Shown here piece after piece: positions 26,258 through 36,797 of a DNA stretch of 64,000 nucleotides; the first letter of the stretch is position 1, and every line of letters starts with the position of its first letter. The DNA is from Watersipora subatra (Eukaryota > Bryozoa > Gymnolaemata > Cheilostomatida > Watersiporidae): contig NC_088711.1 of NCBI RefSeq assembly GCF_963576615.1, positions 21,670,182 to 21,734,181 of the forward strand, in the 5' to 3' direction. Made by a program: the position numbers and the translations under genes. The notes beneath the pieces were generated by a model. That model did no database searches. It saw only the letters and a program-made list of their open reading frames with translations, and was not told where the DNA came from.

Positions 26258-27446
26258 CCTGTTCCAAGAAAAAAACACATGTAATACGTATCGAATAGAC
26301 CATCTGCCTCAACAACTCTTGAGATGTCGGGGCATAGCACTTGAGACATAATTTCAACTCTATGACATGAAGTAAAGTCAATTTCGCCTTTATGTTATGC
26401 TAGTAGCTAATACAACTAGCATCACATTGATCACCGGGCCTCTGATCAATACATCACTCGTCTAAATCCCAGGCACCGTATAGGAACTTTCTTTTGGCTT
26501 TGTCATGCGTCTTACGAAAGGTGTGAAATAATATCACCAAACTAACATGACAACTGCTGAACATTTTAAACTTAAATTATAAAATTCCCGTATTATAGTG
26601 CAAACAATATCATTACTGAATAAGTTTGTTTAGGGTATAATACTGAACAGATTGGCGAAGATATGGTTTAAATTTTGGCGAATGTCGCAGTAATGATTTG
26701 CGATAGTTTCACCAATTGACGTGATAAACTGTCAAGGATAATAAGTGATCTTGACTTGCTAAAGAGCGCCTAGCAAGATGTTTTTTATTTAAGTTTTGCG
26801 CTCAAACTAGATGACAGGGATTGAATTAAATAGAAAATGAAAATGTTTTCATGTAAAGTACAAACTTTTTGCATGCCTGCAACAAAAACATGTTGCCTGC
26901 CTAAGAACCTTAATATTAGTTCTCAAGGTTGTATGTCTGACTCGATGTACAGTGTACACCAACTGGTAAGTAGACACAACATGTGCTTACACAAGGATAA
27001 TATGTGTGTCTATTAAATTTGCCTTCAAGGAATAATAGTACAAATTTTGAAGTATTTCGACATGCAAATATTTAACTATGCTCGAGACATAAATCTTGAC
27101 ACGCAGTCTTTCTTTTGCACTTTCATATACCGCGTCTCCAAATTACTGCCTGGGCTCAATTGCAGGGAGTTGAGTTTACCAAATCGAGAAAACAGGAATA
27201 GACTAAACGGCAAAACGATATTCATCGGCTTCATACATCCCTAGAGATATCATATACGAGTATGTATAAACATCACATGAATATATTACATACATATATA
27301 TGTGAACGCCTAGAGTAGAGCAATCTCATCTACAAACACATGCATGTTTAATATTACATATACATGTCAGCATATAAACTTTCCAACATATGATGTAAAA
27401 TATGAGTCAATATGTGACCCTGCACCTGAAGCAATTTCCAAGATAC

Positions 27447-27514
27447 AAAGTTCAGTTTCTTGCAGCTTTATAGGTGAAAGAAAGTTCAGTTTCTTGCAGC
27501 TTTATAGGTGAAAG
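27447..27514. repeat. 34-bp direct duplication
   Basis: Two adjacent identical copies (27447-27480 and 27481-27514) of a 34-bp segment starting aaagttcagtttcttgcagc. It is a recent tandem duplication. Confidence 0.9.
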
Positions 27515-27639
27515 TTAAGTTGAAAAAATTGAAAAATTAAGCGTAAAATTTTTGTAAATACTATACATACATAAGCGAAGTTAATTCAATCATCAGCTAT
27601 TCTATGTCACACTGTGTATATCTATTGCCACAGCAACGG

Positions 27640-28125
27640 TAGAACCTCGACTGTAGAACTTCGACTGTAGAACCTCGACTGTAGAACTTCGACTGTAGAA
27701 CCTCGACAGTAGAACCTCGACAGTAGAACCTCGACTGTAGAACCTCGACTGTAGAACCTCGACTGGAGAACCTCGACAGTAGAACCTCGACAGTAGAACC
27801 TCGACTGTAGAACCTCGACTGTAGAACCTCGACAGTAGAACCTCGACTGTAGAACCTCGACTGTAGAACCTCGACTGTAGAACCTCGACTGTAGAACCTC
27901 GACTGTAGAACCTCGACTGTAGAACCTCGACTGTAGAACCTCGACTGTAGAACCTCGACTGTAGAACCTCGACTGGAGAACCTCGACTGGAGAACCTCGA
28001 CAGTAGAACCGCGACTGTAGAACCTCGACTGTAGAACCTCGACTGTAGAACCTCGACTGTAGAACCTCGACTGTAGAACCTCGACTGTAGAACATCGACT
28101 GTAGAACATCGACTGTAGAACCTCA
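27640..28125. repeat. 14-bp minisatellite
   Basis: About 34 copies of agaacctcgactgt, nearly identical in the centre. Fourteen is not a multiple of three, so the three minus-strand frames all read the same 14-residue cycle (FYSRGSTVEVLQSR) without a stop, giving three overlapping frames of about 157-174 codons. There are no flanking splice sites or start contexts to support translation; I read it as non-coding. Confidence 0.95.
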
Positions 28126-28927
28126 ACGGTTTATACCTCTTTTATTGATCATTACTCCAAAAATTTAATTTTTTACATATAATTTTTTTAATTTATCACA
28201 TGCATTTACATTTGCACGATTTATTTGGTTAATGCAGTCTAATTGCCTGCAGACGTAATTAAGGAGTGATCATAGGTTTTAGAGCTGTGGAATGACTTGA
28301 ACAAATTACAGCATATTTCTATAGGTATACTTGCTCTACCATATAATTATGTTAACACTTGAAACAAAGCAGCTCTCAGAACTGATAAACTGCATGCAGA
28401 GGTTGAAATGTATTACATGTATCTGTGTAAATATAGATAGCGATTGTAAATGTATGCATATGCATGCATGTACACATAATACATGCATTTAAATGGATGT
28501 TACGGATAAGTATATGCGTGTAAGTGGATATATTATATGAACACTTGTACATAAGATATTGAATGCAATACTGTATGCACATGCCAACAAATGGAGATCA
28601 AACCATTTATGAGAGACTGTGAAAATGTGAGAGGCAATCGAACCTGTGTGATTAACTATAAAATTAATCCTGCCAAGTTGAAACATACAGTAGGCCTATA
28701 AAGTACAAGCATTAATTTGATGCATAGTTTATAGCAAATACCTTAAAAATTACTTAAATTAGAGATGAACAAGTCAGTTCAAGGCTACTTGGAGACTGAC
28801 AATTGCTCCCGCTCATCACTGTGTGGCTAGAGATGTTAAAATGTGTTTATATATATGCATTAATCAAGTCATGCTGTCATAATTAACCAACAGCTATGTA
28901 CTCTCGATATTATACATCTAAATAATG

Positions 28928-29110
28928 TGTGTGGTGTGTGTGTATGGTGCGTGTGTGTGGTGCGTGTGTGTGGTACGTGTGTGTGGTGCGTGTGTGTAGT
29001 GCGTTTGTGTGGTGTGGTGCGTTTGTGTGGTGCGTTTGTGTGGTGAATGTGTGTGGTGCGTGTGCGTGGTGCATGTGTGTGGTGCATGTGTGTGGTGCGT
29101 GGTGTGTGTA
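28928..29110. repeat. GT-rich compound microsatellite
   Basis: Runs of tgtgtggtgcg and similar 10-12-base units. Frames through it on both strands are compositional artefacts. Confidence 0.92.
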
Positions 29111-29984
29111 GTTCCGTATATCCAGCTATAGCTTTTAAAATCTTGATTAAGATTTCACATTTTATTGGATTTCAACCCGCGAAGATCGCAACCGCCTCTT
29201 GGGGATTCAATTGCCTACCCACAAGTCTACGATAGCTCTTACGATTTACAGCTTTCACTATATGGTGTATACACCCTTTTCTCAATAGCACGCGCTAAAT
29301 GACATATTAATTGAAATTCTATTAACTCTATGAAACATGATGATTTTTCGTGTTTTCTTGAACTTACATTTCCGGTTTGTCGCAGTGTTCGATTGCTAAA
29401 TCGCGGTCAAGGCCAATACTTTACACCGAACGATTGTATTATCGAGTAGGAATAGCCTCTACATTCTCTCCGTTTGGTCAGACAAAGACAGACCGATATC
29501 TCACTTTTTACATTTGTACCAGAATCGAAAGGTACCAATATCATCATATTCGAAGTTTTGATAGAGAGCTTCTGCTGGAACAGTAACCTTTTTTACGCAC
29601 ACACGCACACATAGTTCTATGCATGAATTGTTATTATTAATTCAACATATTCAGGATTTTTATTTTGTTTTCTCAGTTTGTATTGATTGTATCATCCCCA
29701 AGTCATCTTTTATTGCAATCGTAGCAAAACAGACTTAATTTAGCTATTACTTGCTAATTATTTCATGGTTACATTTAAACACCTTTACAGTTTGATTTTT
29801 CCTCCTAATTTATTTCAACAAAACACTTATTTCATGATATGAAATTTAAAAATTGCAATCGTTTGAAAAAGTTTTAACATCTTGGCAGTTTTTCTCTTCT
29901 TTCTCTTAATTCATTTGAGCTGCACAACAAACTTTTCTCATGATTTGGTTTTTAAAAGTTAGAACGATAAATGTTGTATAACAA

Positions 29985-30040
29985 TAATTTTCTTATCCAA
30001 AGACTATTTTATTACCGGGCAACGCCGGACAATTAGCTAG
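29985..30040 (+). mobile_element. Helitron-like 3' terminus
   Basis: The hairpin ccgggcaacgccgg is followed by acaattag and CTAG, with T as the next base, the usual 3' end of a Helitron. The element body probably extends left towards about 29120, because part of it (cttacatttccggtttgtcgc, 29365) recurs in diverged form at 31300, but the 5' end was not found. Confidence 0.5.
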
Positions 30041-30735
30041 TATTTATATATTATATCTCTACCTGCACATATATGAGTATGCAATACCTGTATTTACATA
30101 TATTATATATATACAGTCAAACATGGATAACTCGAACTTCAAGGGACCGAGCAAGTGTTCGAATTATCAGAGCGTTCAAGTTATCAGAGCACTGTCACAA
30201 GTCCATATATTTACTTATTTATTAGTAGATACATGTACATATACAAACTATAATATAAATCAAAAGCACAAATGGCTTGTTTCAAATTAAATGCTTCTAA
30301 TGTAAAGTTTAAAACGTTTTCATGAAAAAGTATAGAGATTTTTCTATCACTTGAGATTGGTTTGTTGTTTGAGGTGATGTTATTGCCAGGGCGTTTTTCA
30401 GATTGACATTGGCAAAACTTGATCGTTGTTGAAATGCTCAAAAGAAAAGACATTTTTTTCTTTTCGGGTTTTACCCACGATCAATTTTGCCGTTTTTTCT
30501 TGAAGTTTATGCAGATTACCTTACTTTACCTGGGATTCGTTTAGAGCAACACTCCGAGGCAGTTCAATTAGAAGTTTTACGGTACATTCTATATCACTCA
30601 CGCTTTTTTAATAGATACTTATTGAATGTACACACGTATTCTGTGTTTAGGTCAAATGATGAATAGTTTTTTTGTAGCTCAGACAACGTATACGTTTAAT
30701 TACAAGAATTTTTAAGACGATTTAAACATTCAACA

Positions 30736-30771
30736 TTCCGACGTTGATTCAACACGGAATCAACGTCGGAA
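30736..30771. repeat. Perfect short hairpin inside the TIR element
   Basis: Fifteen-base arms ttccgacgttgattc (30736-30750) and gaatcaacgtcggaa (30757-30771) around a six-base loop. Confidence 0.9.
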
Positions 30772-30781
30772 AACTATTCAT

Positions 30782-30912
30782 CACGGGCTAGCTGGGTTAC
30801 GCCACGCGCTCAAGGATTTTCGCCACGCACATACAAAACAAAAACAACATGCGATTTTTGTTTTGTATGTGCGTGGCGAAAATCCTTGCACGCGTGACCC
30901 GGCTAGCCCGTG
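30782..30912. mobile_element. 131-bp nested foldback MITE with 8-bp target duplication
   Basis: The arms at 30782-30844 and 30855-30912 are almost perfect inverted repeats (ends CACGGGCTAGC / GCTAGCCCGTG) around a loop of about ten bases. The direct repeat CTATTCAT flanks it at 30774-30781 and 30913-30920, an 8-bp target-site duplication as made by hAT-type transposases. It therefore entered the older element at 30114-31234. It is more GC-rich than its host. Confidence 0.88.
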
Positions 30913-31254
30913 CTATTCATCGTATCGCAGTATAAATCAAATTTCACCAAACTTTTAGAAAAGTCGTTGACAAAAATATTTTGCCGATGGTGGTAATAAC
31001 GACGCTTATGAATTACGAAAAGATGAAGTTTACCTCTATGGCTTTGAATAAAGTGATTTTCTAAAGCGATAACAACCGTTTCGGTAGCCGTTGGGCAAAA
31101 AAACAGTTCGAATTAACAGTGTTGAGTTCGAGTTATCTATAGCAATTTATCATTACATGGGAACGGACCAAAGGAAATGTTCGAATTAACCATGTGTTCG
31201 AGCTATCCGTGGACGAGTTATCCATGTTTGACTGCATAAATATAACTTATATTT

Positions 31255-31269
31255 ATTACATACTGTATG

Positions 31270-31302
<33 letters not shown>

Positions 31303-31605
31303 TTAACTTACATTTCGTTACATTTTTTACGTTTGTCGCGGTGTTCAATTGCTAAATATTGCTAAATATATATATATTGTAAACATGTATAGGGGCAGGG
31401 CATGTATAGGACATGCATATATGTATGTATTTACCTATATATTATATACGCTATATTATATATATTATATAAATGTAAGTGTTTACATATATATATTATA
31501 TATTTACATATATATTATATTATATATATACTATATATATTATATAAATGTAATTATTTACATATATACGTATGTATATATTATATATGTAAATATAGGT
31601 ATTAC
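31255..31605. repeat. AT-rich simple repeats
   Basis: Runs of (ta)n at 31261-31294 and diffuse tatatt/tacata repeats to about 31600. Tyr/Ile-rich frames here are artefacts of composition. Confidence 0.85.
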
Positions 31606-31624
31606 ATACTCATATAGGTATGTG

Positions 31625-31720
31625 CAGGTAGAGGTACAATATATGTATATAAATATAGATGCTATATGTATAGATGTACAAAATGAGATAAACCAAAATA
31701 TATATATACTTATGGCAAAT
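31625..31720. repeat. Dispersed 95-bp repeat, copy 1
   Basis: Contains ataaatatagatgctatatg and acaaaatgagataaacc. A second copy with few differences is at 35756-35850, in the same orientation. No terminal structure was seen, so the class is unknown. Confidence 0.75.
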
Positions 31721-32086
31721 GTACCAACAAAAAGATGCTGAAATTGCATCAATAGTGCCAGGCTAATTAACACAGCCTGTCACTTGGTTTGTAGCAGGTC
31801 TCTATGCAAGGGATGCAACCTGTAGCATTCAAATTGAGCAGCTTTATTAAGTTTGAGGGCTACTGCCTTTAGCCATAAACTTTGAACATCAGCTTGTAAA
31901 ATCACTTGTGAAAGGTTCCATTAATGTATCCTAGCTGTATAATAAAGATGGCTCAGCCAAATCTTTCCTAATCCAACCACAACCAATATAGGTCAACTGT
32001 GCTATATATATTCAAGGAAACTTAAAAGATGGTGAGTACTCTAGCAAAAATACCTTGTTATTCCTGGAAGAGAAAAAGAATGTTAC

Positions 32087-32162
32087 CTTGTTTGGCCAGA
32101 AGAGAGTCTTGAGATACCGGCCCTAGCTTTGCAATGGCTCCTTTACTTCCAGTCCATCGACG
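32087..32162 (-). other. Candidate upstream exon (5' UTR of KIAA0513 or unknown gene)
   Basis: A 76-bp segment with a good acceptor (gacttgtag) before 32162 and a good donor (caag|gtaac) after 32087. One frame is open for 25 codons but ends in phase 1, which would run into a stop if joined directly to the exon at 26258. Spliced there as untranslated sequence it would instead supply aag before the ATG and carry a five-codon upstream ORF that stops before it. Either reading is possible; no protein match is recognised. Confidence 0.3.
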
Positions 32163-32734
32163 CTACAAGTCAAAGCTCTGATCAATAAAGGAACTTTTCG
32201 TCTCGCTATTTCTCTCCTTGTTGCACAGCCGTGTCGCTAACAGCAAATATCAATAATATATCCTTTCACAATGCTCTCTCCTAATACTCCACACAGGATA
32301 TTGATTCGCTCGCCAAATTACTGATCATTCAACAACTATAAACTTCAGTAAAGTAACCATACATGTGTACAAGGCTTGCCGGTTGTCCAGTTGGAAAACC
32401 AACATAAGTCTGAAAGCCATTCAGGCAATCTAGTTCAAGTAATAACGATTTACACTACCGCGTCAACTGCTTAAATTATGGTACATCCTGGGGGCCTGAT
32501 GAAAATAGCAAAGGATGTTAAAGGCTGGGGTAAACTGAGTATAGACATGAAATTATCACAGAACCTAAAAATAAATGTTTTATGATCATCAGCCAAATGT
32601 GTATGTAGCTTGACTATAAATTCTAGAGTTACAGCAAGAAGCTGCGTTGACTTCTTTTGTGCATATCCACAGTATCTTGAATGGCACTGTATTCTTGTAG
32701 TGTCATAGAACTTATCTAATATATACAGTAATAC

Positions 32735-32775
32735 CTTATTTGTTGTGTCTTCACATCCTTCAGCGCTTGTTTAGC
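32735..32775 (-). other. Candidate small exon
   Basis: A 41-bp segment with acceptor ttttag and donor ag|gtatta, open in one frame (13 codons). Its phase does not fit the open frame of the candidate exon at 32087-32162, so if both are real they are more likely 5' UTR exons. It may be chance. Confidence 0.22.
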
Positions 32776-33191
32776 CTAAAATACAAGTTGTAAACATTTT
32801 TACTTGGTGATTTGAAACAATATTTTGTTCAAAATGGAACAAGCATTGCCTAAAGACATGCTAAATGTCGTGCAATCGATCCAAGATTTGCTAATAGCAA
32901 GCGGCAGTCAGGTCTCCAAATGCCAAATATGCTAGAACAATAATCATCAAATTGAAGTGGAGTACATAACTCCCAAGTCAGATGACTAAATAGTTTACTA
33001 TAACTACTACAAAGGTAGAAGCTTGGCAGTCTATTGCATGTCTAGTATTATACCAGCAACAGTCATGTACACGTATCATCAATACATCTACATGTTTACT
33101 TTGTTGCAAATCACTGCAAAAATGTAGACTCACAGGGTTTCTGAAAAGTACAAACAAAGTAAATCCAGGTGGCGTTAATCAAGAATAATGA

Positions 33192-33234
33192 TAGCTTAAG
33201 GATGTTTTGAACCTGTCAAAACATCCTTAAGCTA
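33192..33234. repeat. Perfect 19-bp inverted repeat, 5-base loop
   Basis: The arms tagcttaaggatgttttga and tcaaaacatccttaagcta flank acctg. Perfect pairing and a tiny loop suggest a recent palindromic insertion. The stem is shorter than a typical animal microRNA precursor. Confidence 0.9.
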
Positions 33235-35755
33235 CCCAGTTGATAGCTTATAGTGAGACATACTACAATCCACCAAGGCAAGCAAATGATAAGTTTTTAT
33301 TCGACGATAAGAATAAAATATTGGAGGATTACTGATGACATGGTGGTTTTTAGTTATTTCTTAGTCATAGAGACTCTTTAATGAGCAAAAAAGGACTGCT
33401 TCAAGATTTAGTGTGACTATTTTTAGTTGACCAGAATGCACATGGCATTCAACAGCCCAGTTTAATAAAACTCCATTATCCATCAACTTATTTATAATGC
33501 ACCCATGTAGTGGATACAAAAAATAACAGCAACACTCACATAGGTAATAGAGCATTAAATACAGACAGCTGCCTGAAATATATGAAGTAAAATGGTCTGC
33601 TACAGAGAATAGAAAAGGTTTAATAGCCAATACAAAGTATATAGAATATAAGCAAACAAATTTAGAAAAACTGGAATTGTCCAAAATGTGAAGCAATGAG
33701 AAGCCAATTCCTGTAGATAAATAGCACAAGTTTTTGCTCTAGTTATATGTGAATGTTTGCTATACTCATTTAGTTACAGTTGTCAACTACAGTGGTACAA
33801 GCTTCCCATTTATAATAAATATGGCAATGTAGCATTACGAAAATGGACATGCATCACATTTTCTGCTTTTTTCTTCAGGTCATAATATTCACTTCAAACA
33901 CTTTTCAATAAGGCATTATCCTTAGCCTAAGCTATTTTGAATAGATTACTAACGCAGCATGAGGTTATCTGAAAATACTCCTATCCTCACCTGCAAACCC
34001 TAGCAGGCTGGAAAACTAGCGTTTAGAGCAGTTGGTAGCTATCACCAATTAAGAAAAAAAAGGCAAAGGAAAATGTCGAAAGAGTACCCATTCACACACA
34101 CTGTCATTTCCCAATCAATAAAAAGTTAAAACACTTGAAAAGGTGAAATGTACACATTCTTTTTTAAACCGAACAACATTCAAGCACCCAGAACAGTAAT
34201 AAAAGCAATTTTAATATACACTGTGCATCAAAGCGATTTATTGAAAAGTTTAGTTTACTCATAATGGGTATAGATATCGTTTATCAAACAAGCTCAAGGC
34301 ATTTTACAACTGATCTAGATTCTGGGTTTAAGTTCACCATTCATGCTCAACCTACAGCTGTTATTATTGTTGTTATATTTTAACAGCCATGAGGTTTGCT
34401 CAACAATCACAATTGAAAATGGAATTGAAATCATGCATTATAATTTTACAAAGAATGATAGGAAGAATCTTTTCTGTGAAGCACGACCATTCTCATCCCA
34501 ATAAACTTGTGAAATACTTGTCAAGATTTTCATCCGTCCCGCAGTTGAGGTATTATTATTATTTTGTATGACTTGAAACCTTTAATGTAAGTCTTTCATG
34601 ACTATTTTTACATATTTAACTTCTATTTTACGGTGAACAGATTTGATAATTTTATCTACAATAATCATACATGTTTAATACTTTTGAAAAAAACTTAGAA
34701 TGAACCTGCATTAGATGATTCTAAGCAATTAATTTTCAAGCATATTAAAAAGAAACTCAATTGCGGGACTAGCTGTTACGTGGAAGGATTGTGACAGTTT
34801 CCACATTAGCTGGTGCATTTAGCATGCAGAAACCAGAAAAATTGCGCCTTTCAACTTTTTCCAGTACTTACACTGCACAAGGTATGGCTTTTGTGAAATA
34901 ACTTGAGTAAAAAGCTAGCTATGTAGAAACTGAGCTTAAAAGAATATCTCTACTTACACATTTTAACCAACTTTCACTCATCATATACTGAAAGCATAAA
35001 ATATTCATGGAGAAAGAATCTTTAGTCATTTTAAAAACACTAATACCACATTATTATGCTAAAAATAGGTTCCCTATTTGCTATTTACTGGAGTAAATCT
35101 GTTGGTATGCCTTACATTTTTGGTTAATTGCAATGACGAACACATCCTGTTGTTAATTGTTGGTGTGATTTTGTACTATTGCATTAAAACTGATGATTGC
35201 TAAAGTATGTGGGTAAGCAGTACACCTGTGACTCATTTTAAAATTGTTTACAGTTTTACCATTTTTTTAGGTCATGGTCTGTTTGGTAATCACACCTTTA
35301 ATATAACTGGCAAAACTGATTATGTGGGTGTAAGATGAGCTTAATGACTTCACGTTTATAGAACGATAAAATGACCATGATAATACTCCTGGCATTATCA
35401 ATATGCAATTAAACAATCAAACAAAAAAGTGTCTACACTGGCTACTCAGCTTGTTTTTTATTGTCAAATTAAGGTAAGGTCGATATTTTTAATATTTTCC
35501 ACTGGCTAATTGTTTGGTGTTTTAACTGTGTATTACGAATGAGAATAGCATGCTTTTGTTGACAATTCTGCCATATAAACTAAAGAGCAAGATATGCACA
35601 GATTTTTGCTCTCACATACAGGTGCTTGCTAGTGGTTTGCCTGCATGTAGTGAGCCAGATGGCGGCTCGCACCAACAGAGCTCCAGAAAAACTCACTCAG
35701 AAAGCATACTCATAAGTCACTTAATCTGGCTCACATTCGTGTAGATAGTAGAGCA
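33235..35755. other. Intergenic, nothing recognised
   Basis: AT-rich sequence without convincing exons. A 122-codon minus-strand frame near 33361-33729 is Cys/Leu/Phe-rich, lacks family resemblance and has no splice context. A short ATG frame at 35656 (MAARTNRAPEK...) has a reasonable start context but stops after 18 codons. Confidence 0.5.
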
Positions 35756-35850
35756 AGTAGAGGTATAATATATGTACCGTATATAAATATAGATGCTATA
35801 TGTATAGACGTACAAAATGAGATAAACCAAAATATATATACTGCTACCTT
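35756..35850. repeat. Dispersed 95-bp repeat, copy 2
   Basis: Near-identical to 31625-31720 (see there), about 4.1 kb away in the same orientation. Confidence 0.75.
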
Positions 35851-35959
35851 TTTTACAAATAAGGTAACATTTAGCAGTACTATCACATGGCAACAGGGCA
35901 AGCATAAGGTCTGTCATATAATAACAAATATATAGATCTACATGTATATTATGAATATA

Positions 35960-36795
35960 CAGTAAATACTATTATAACGTAAACCTCTTTAACGTAAATT
36001 CCACTTAACGTAAAAAATTTATACAAAGGTTTTGCTTCGTAAGCAAAGGAAAGGTCGGGACCAGTTATAAAGTTCTATTTGAATAACGAGAGCCCCATAG
36101 TTAGCCTTAGAATATCATTTTTTCTCTTGTCACACTTGGGAAATAAAACGACGTGCAGAGGTATCTCTATTATATATGCTAGTACCCAGGCGGTCTAGAG
36201 TGTTGTCAACTATCATCAGGTGTCACAACAAAGCACAGAGAATAAGTAGCTGTACAATTATCCAAAAATGCCTAAAGGCGGTCGATTGGTGAGTGTCGGT
36301 CTAGCAAGGTGAATGTCATGAATTTACGTCTTGTTGAAAGCACTCTTTTATCCTAATCTTCACTTCAAGCAGAAGGACGAAAAGACATTGCTATTATTAT
36401 AGTAAAGACACCTTTTGTTTGACTTTATTTTAGATGTATACAATATTCTTTCTTTTTGCAACAACGACATTGTTGTATAAGAAAAAAGTGAATTCAAATT
36501 GACATTGAAGGTTTGCACTCCCTCAATGTAAAATTACTGAATCATTGACCCTACACTAAGTGCAAATTAAGAAGAAAAAAGTTTTTGATACAAACTAATA
36601 ATACCACAATTATCGTAAAGTCATCACATTAAAAAGTTGATAGTAATTTTTTTTCGTTTTGAAGGGCCACAGGGGTAAGTTTGGGAAAAGCATAGAATAA
36701 GCTATTTGCATGTATTTTATGCTTCATACTCTGTAAAATCCCTATGACGTAAATGTTTCCAGAATGGATTATTTACGTTGTAGGGGTGTCTACTG
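35960..36795. mobile_element. TA-flanked terminal-inverted-repeat element
   Basis: The left end CAGTAAATACTATTATAACG and the right end (reverse complement CAGTAGACACCCCTACAACG) form imperfect inverted repeats followed by repeated aacgtaaa motifs. Both sides are flanked by TA (35958-35959 and 36796-36797). This is the layout of a Tc1/mariner-pogo type non-autonomous element, 836 bp, with no transposase frame. It is a different family from 30114-31234. Confidence 0.75.
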
Positions 36796-36797
36796 TA

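Larger units (their letters stand above)
30114..31234. mobile_element. TA-type terminal-inverted-repeat transposon (non-autonomous)
   Basis: The left end reads CAGTCAAACATGGATAACTC and the right end is its reverse complement, GAGTTATCCATGTTTGACTG. The inverted repeat continues imperfectly with further pairs of ttcgaattat-like motifs. The left side is preceded by TA; the right flank reads CA, so the TA duplication is altered on one side. Ends of this type belong to the Tc1/mariner-pogo superfamily. No transposase frame remains. A younger foldback element is inserted at 30782-30912. Confidence 0.85.

Noticed and set aside
28869..29111. His/Thr-rich and Cys/Val-rich frames on the two strands
   Set aside because: Compositional artefacts of the GT-rich microsatellite.
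31349..31773. Tyr/Ile-rich frames on both strands
   Set aside because: They are produced by tata/taca simple repeats; no splice or start context.
33361..33729. 122-codon minus-strand frame, Cys/Leu/Phe-rich
   Set aside because: It resembles translated AT-rich sequence; no domain or splice context is visible.
35656..35712. Short frame MAARTNRAPEK... with a fair start context
   Set aside because: It stops after 18 codons, and no donor site continuing the frame was found.
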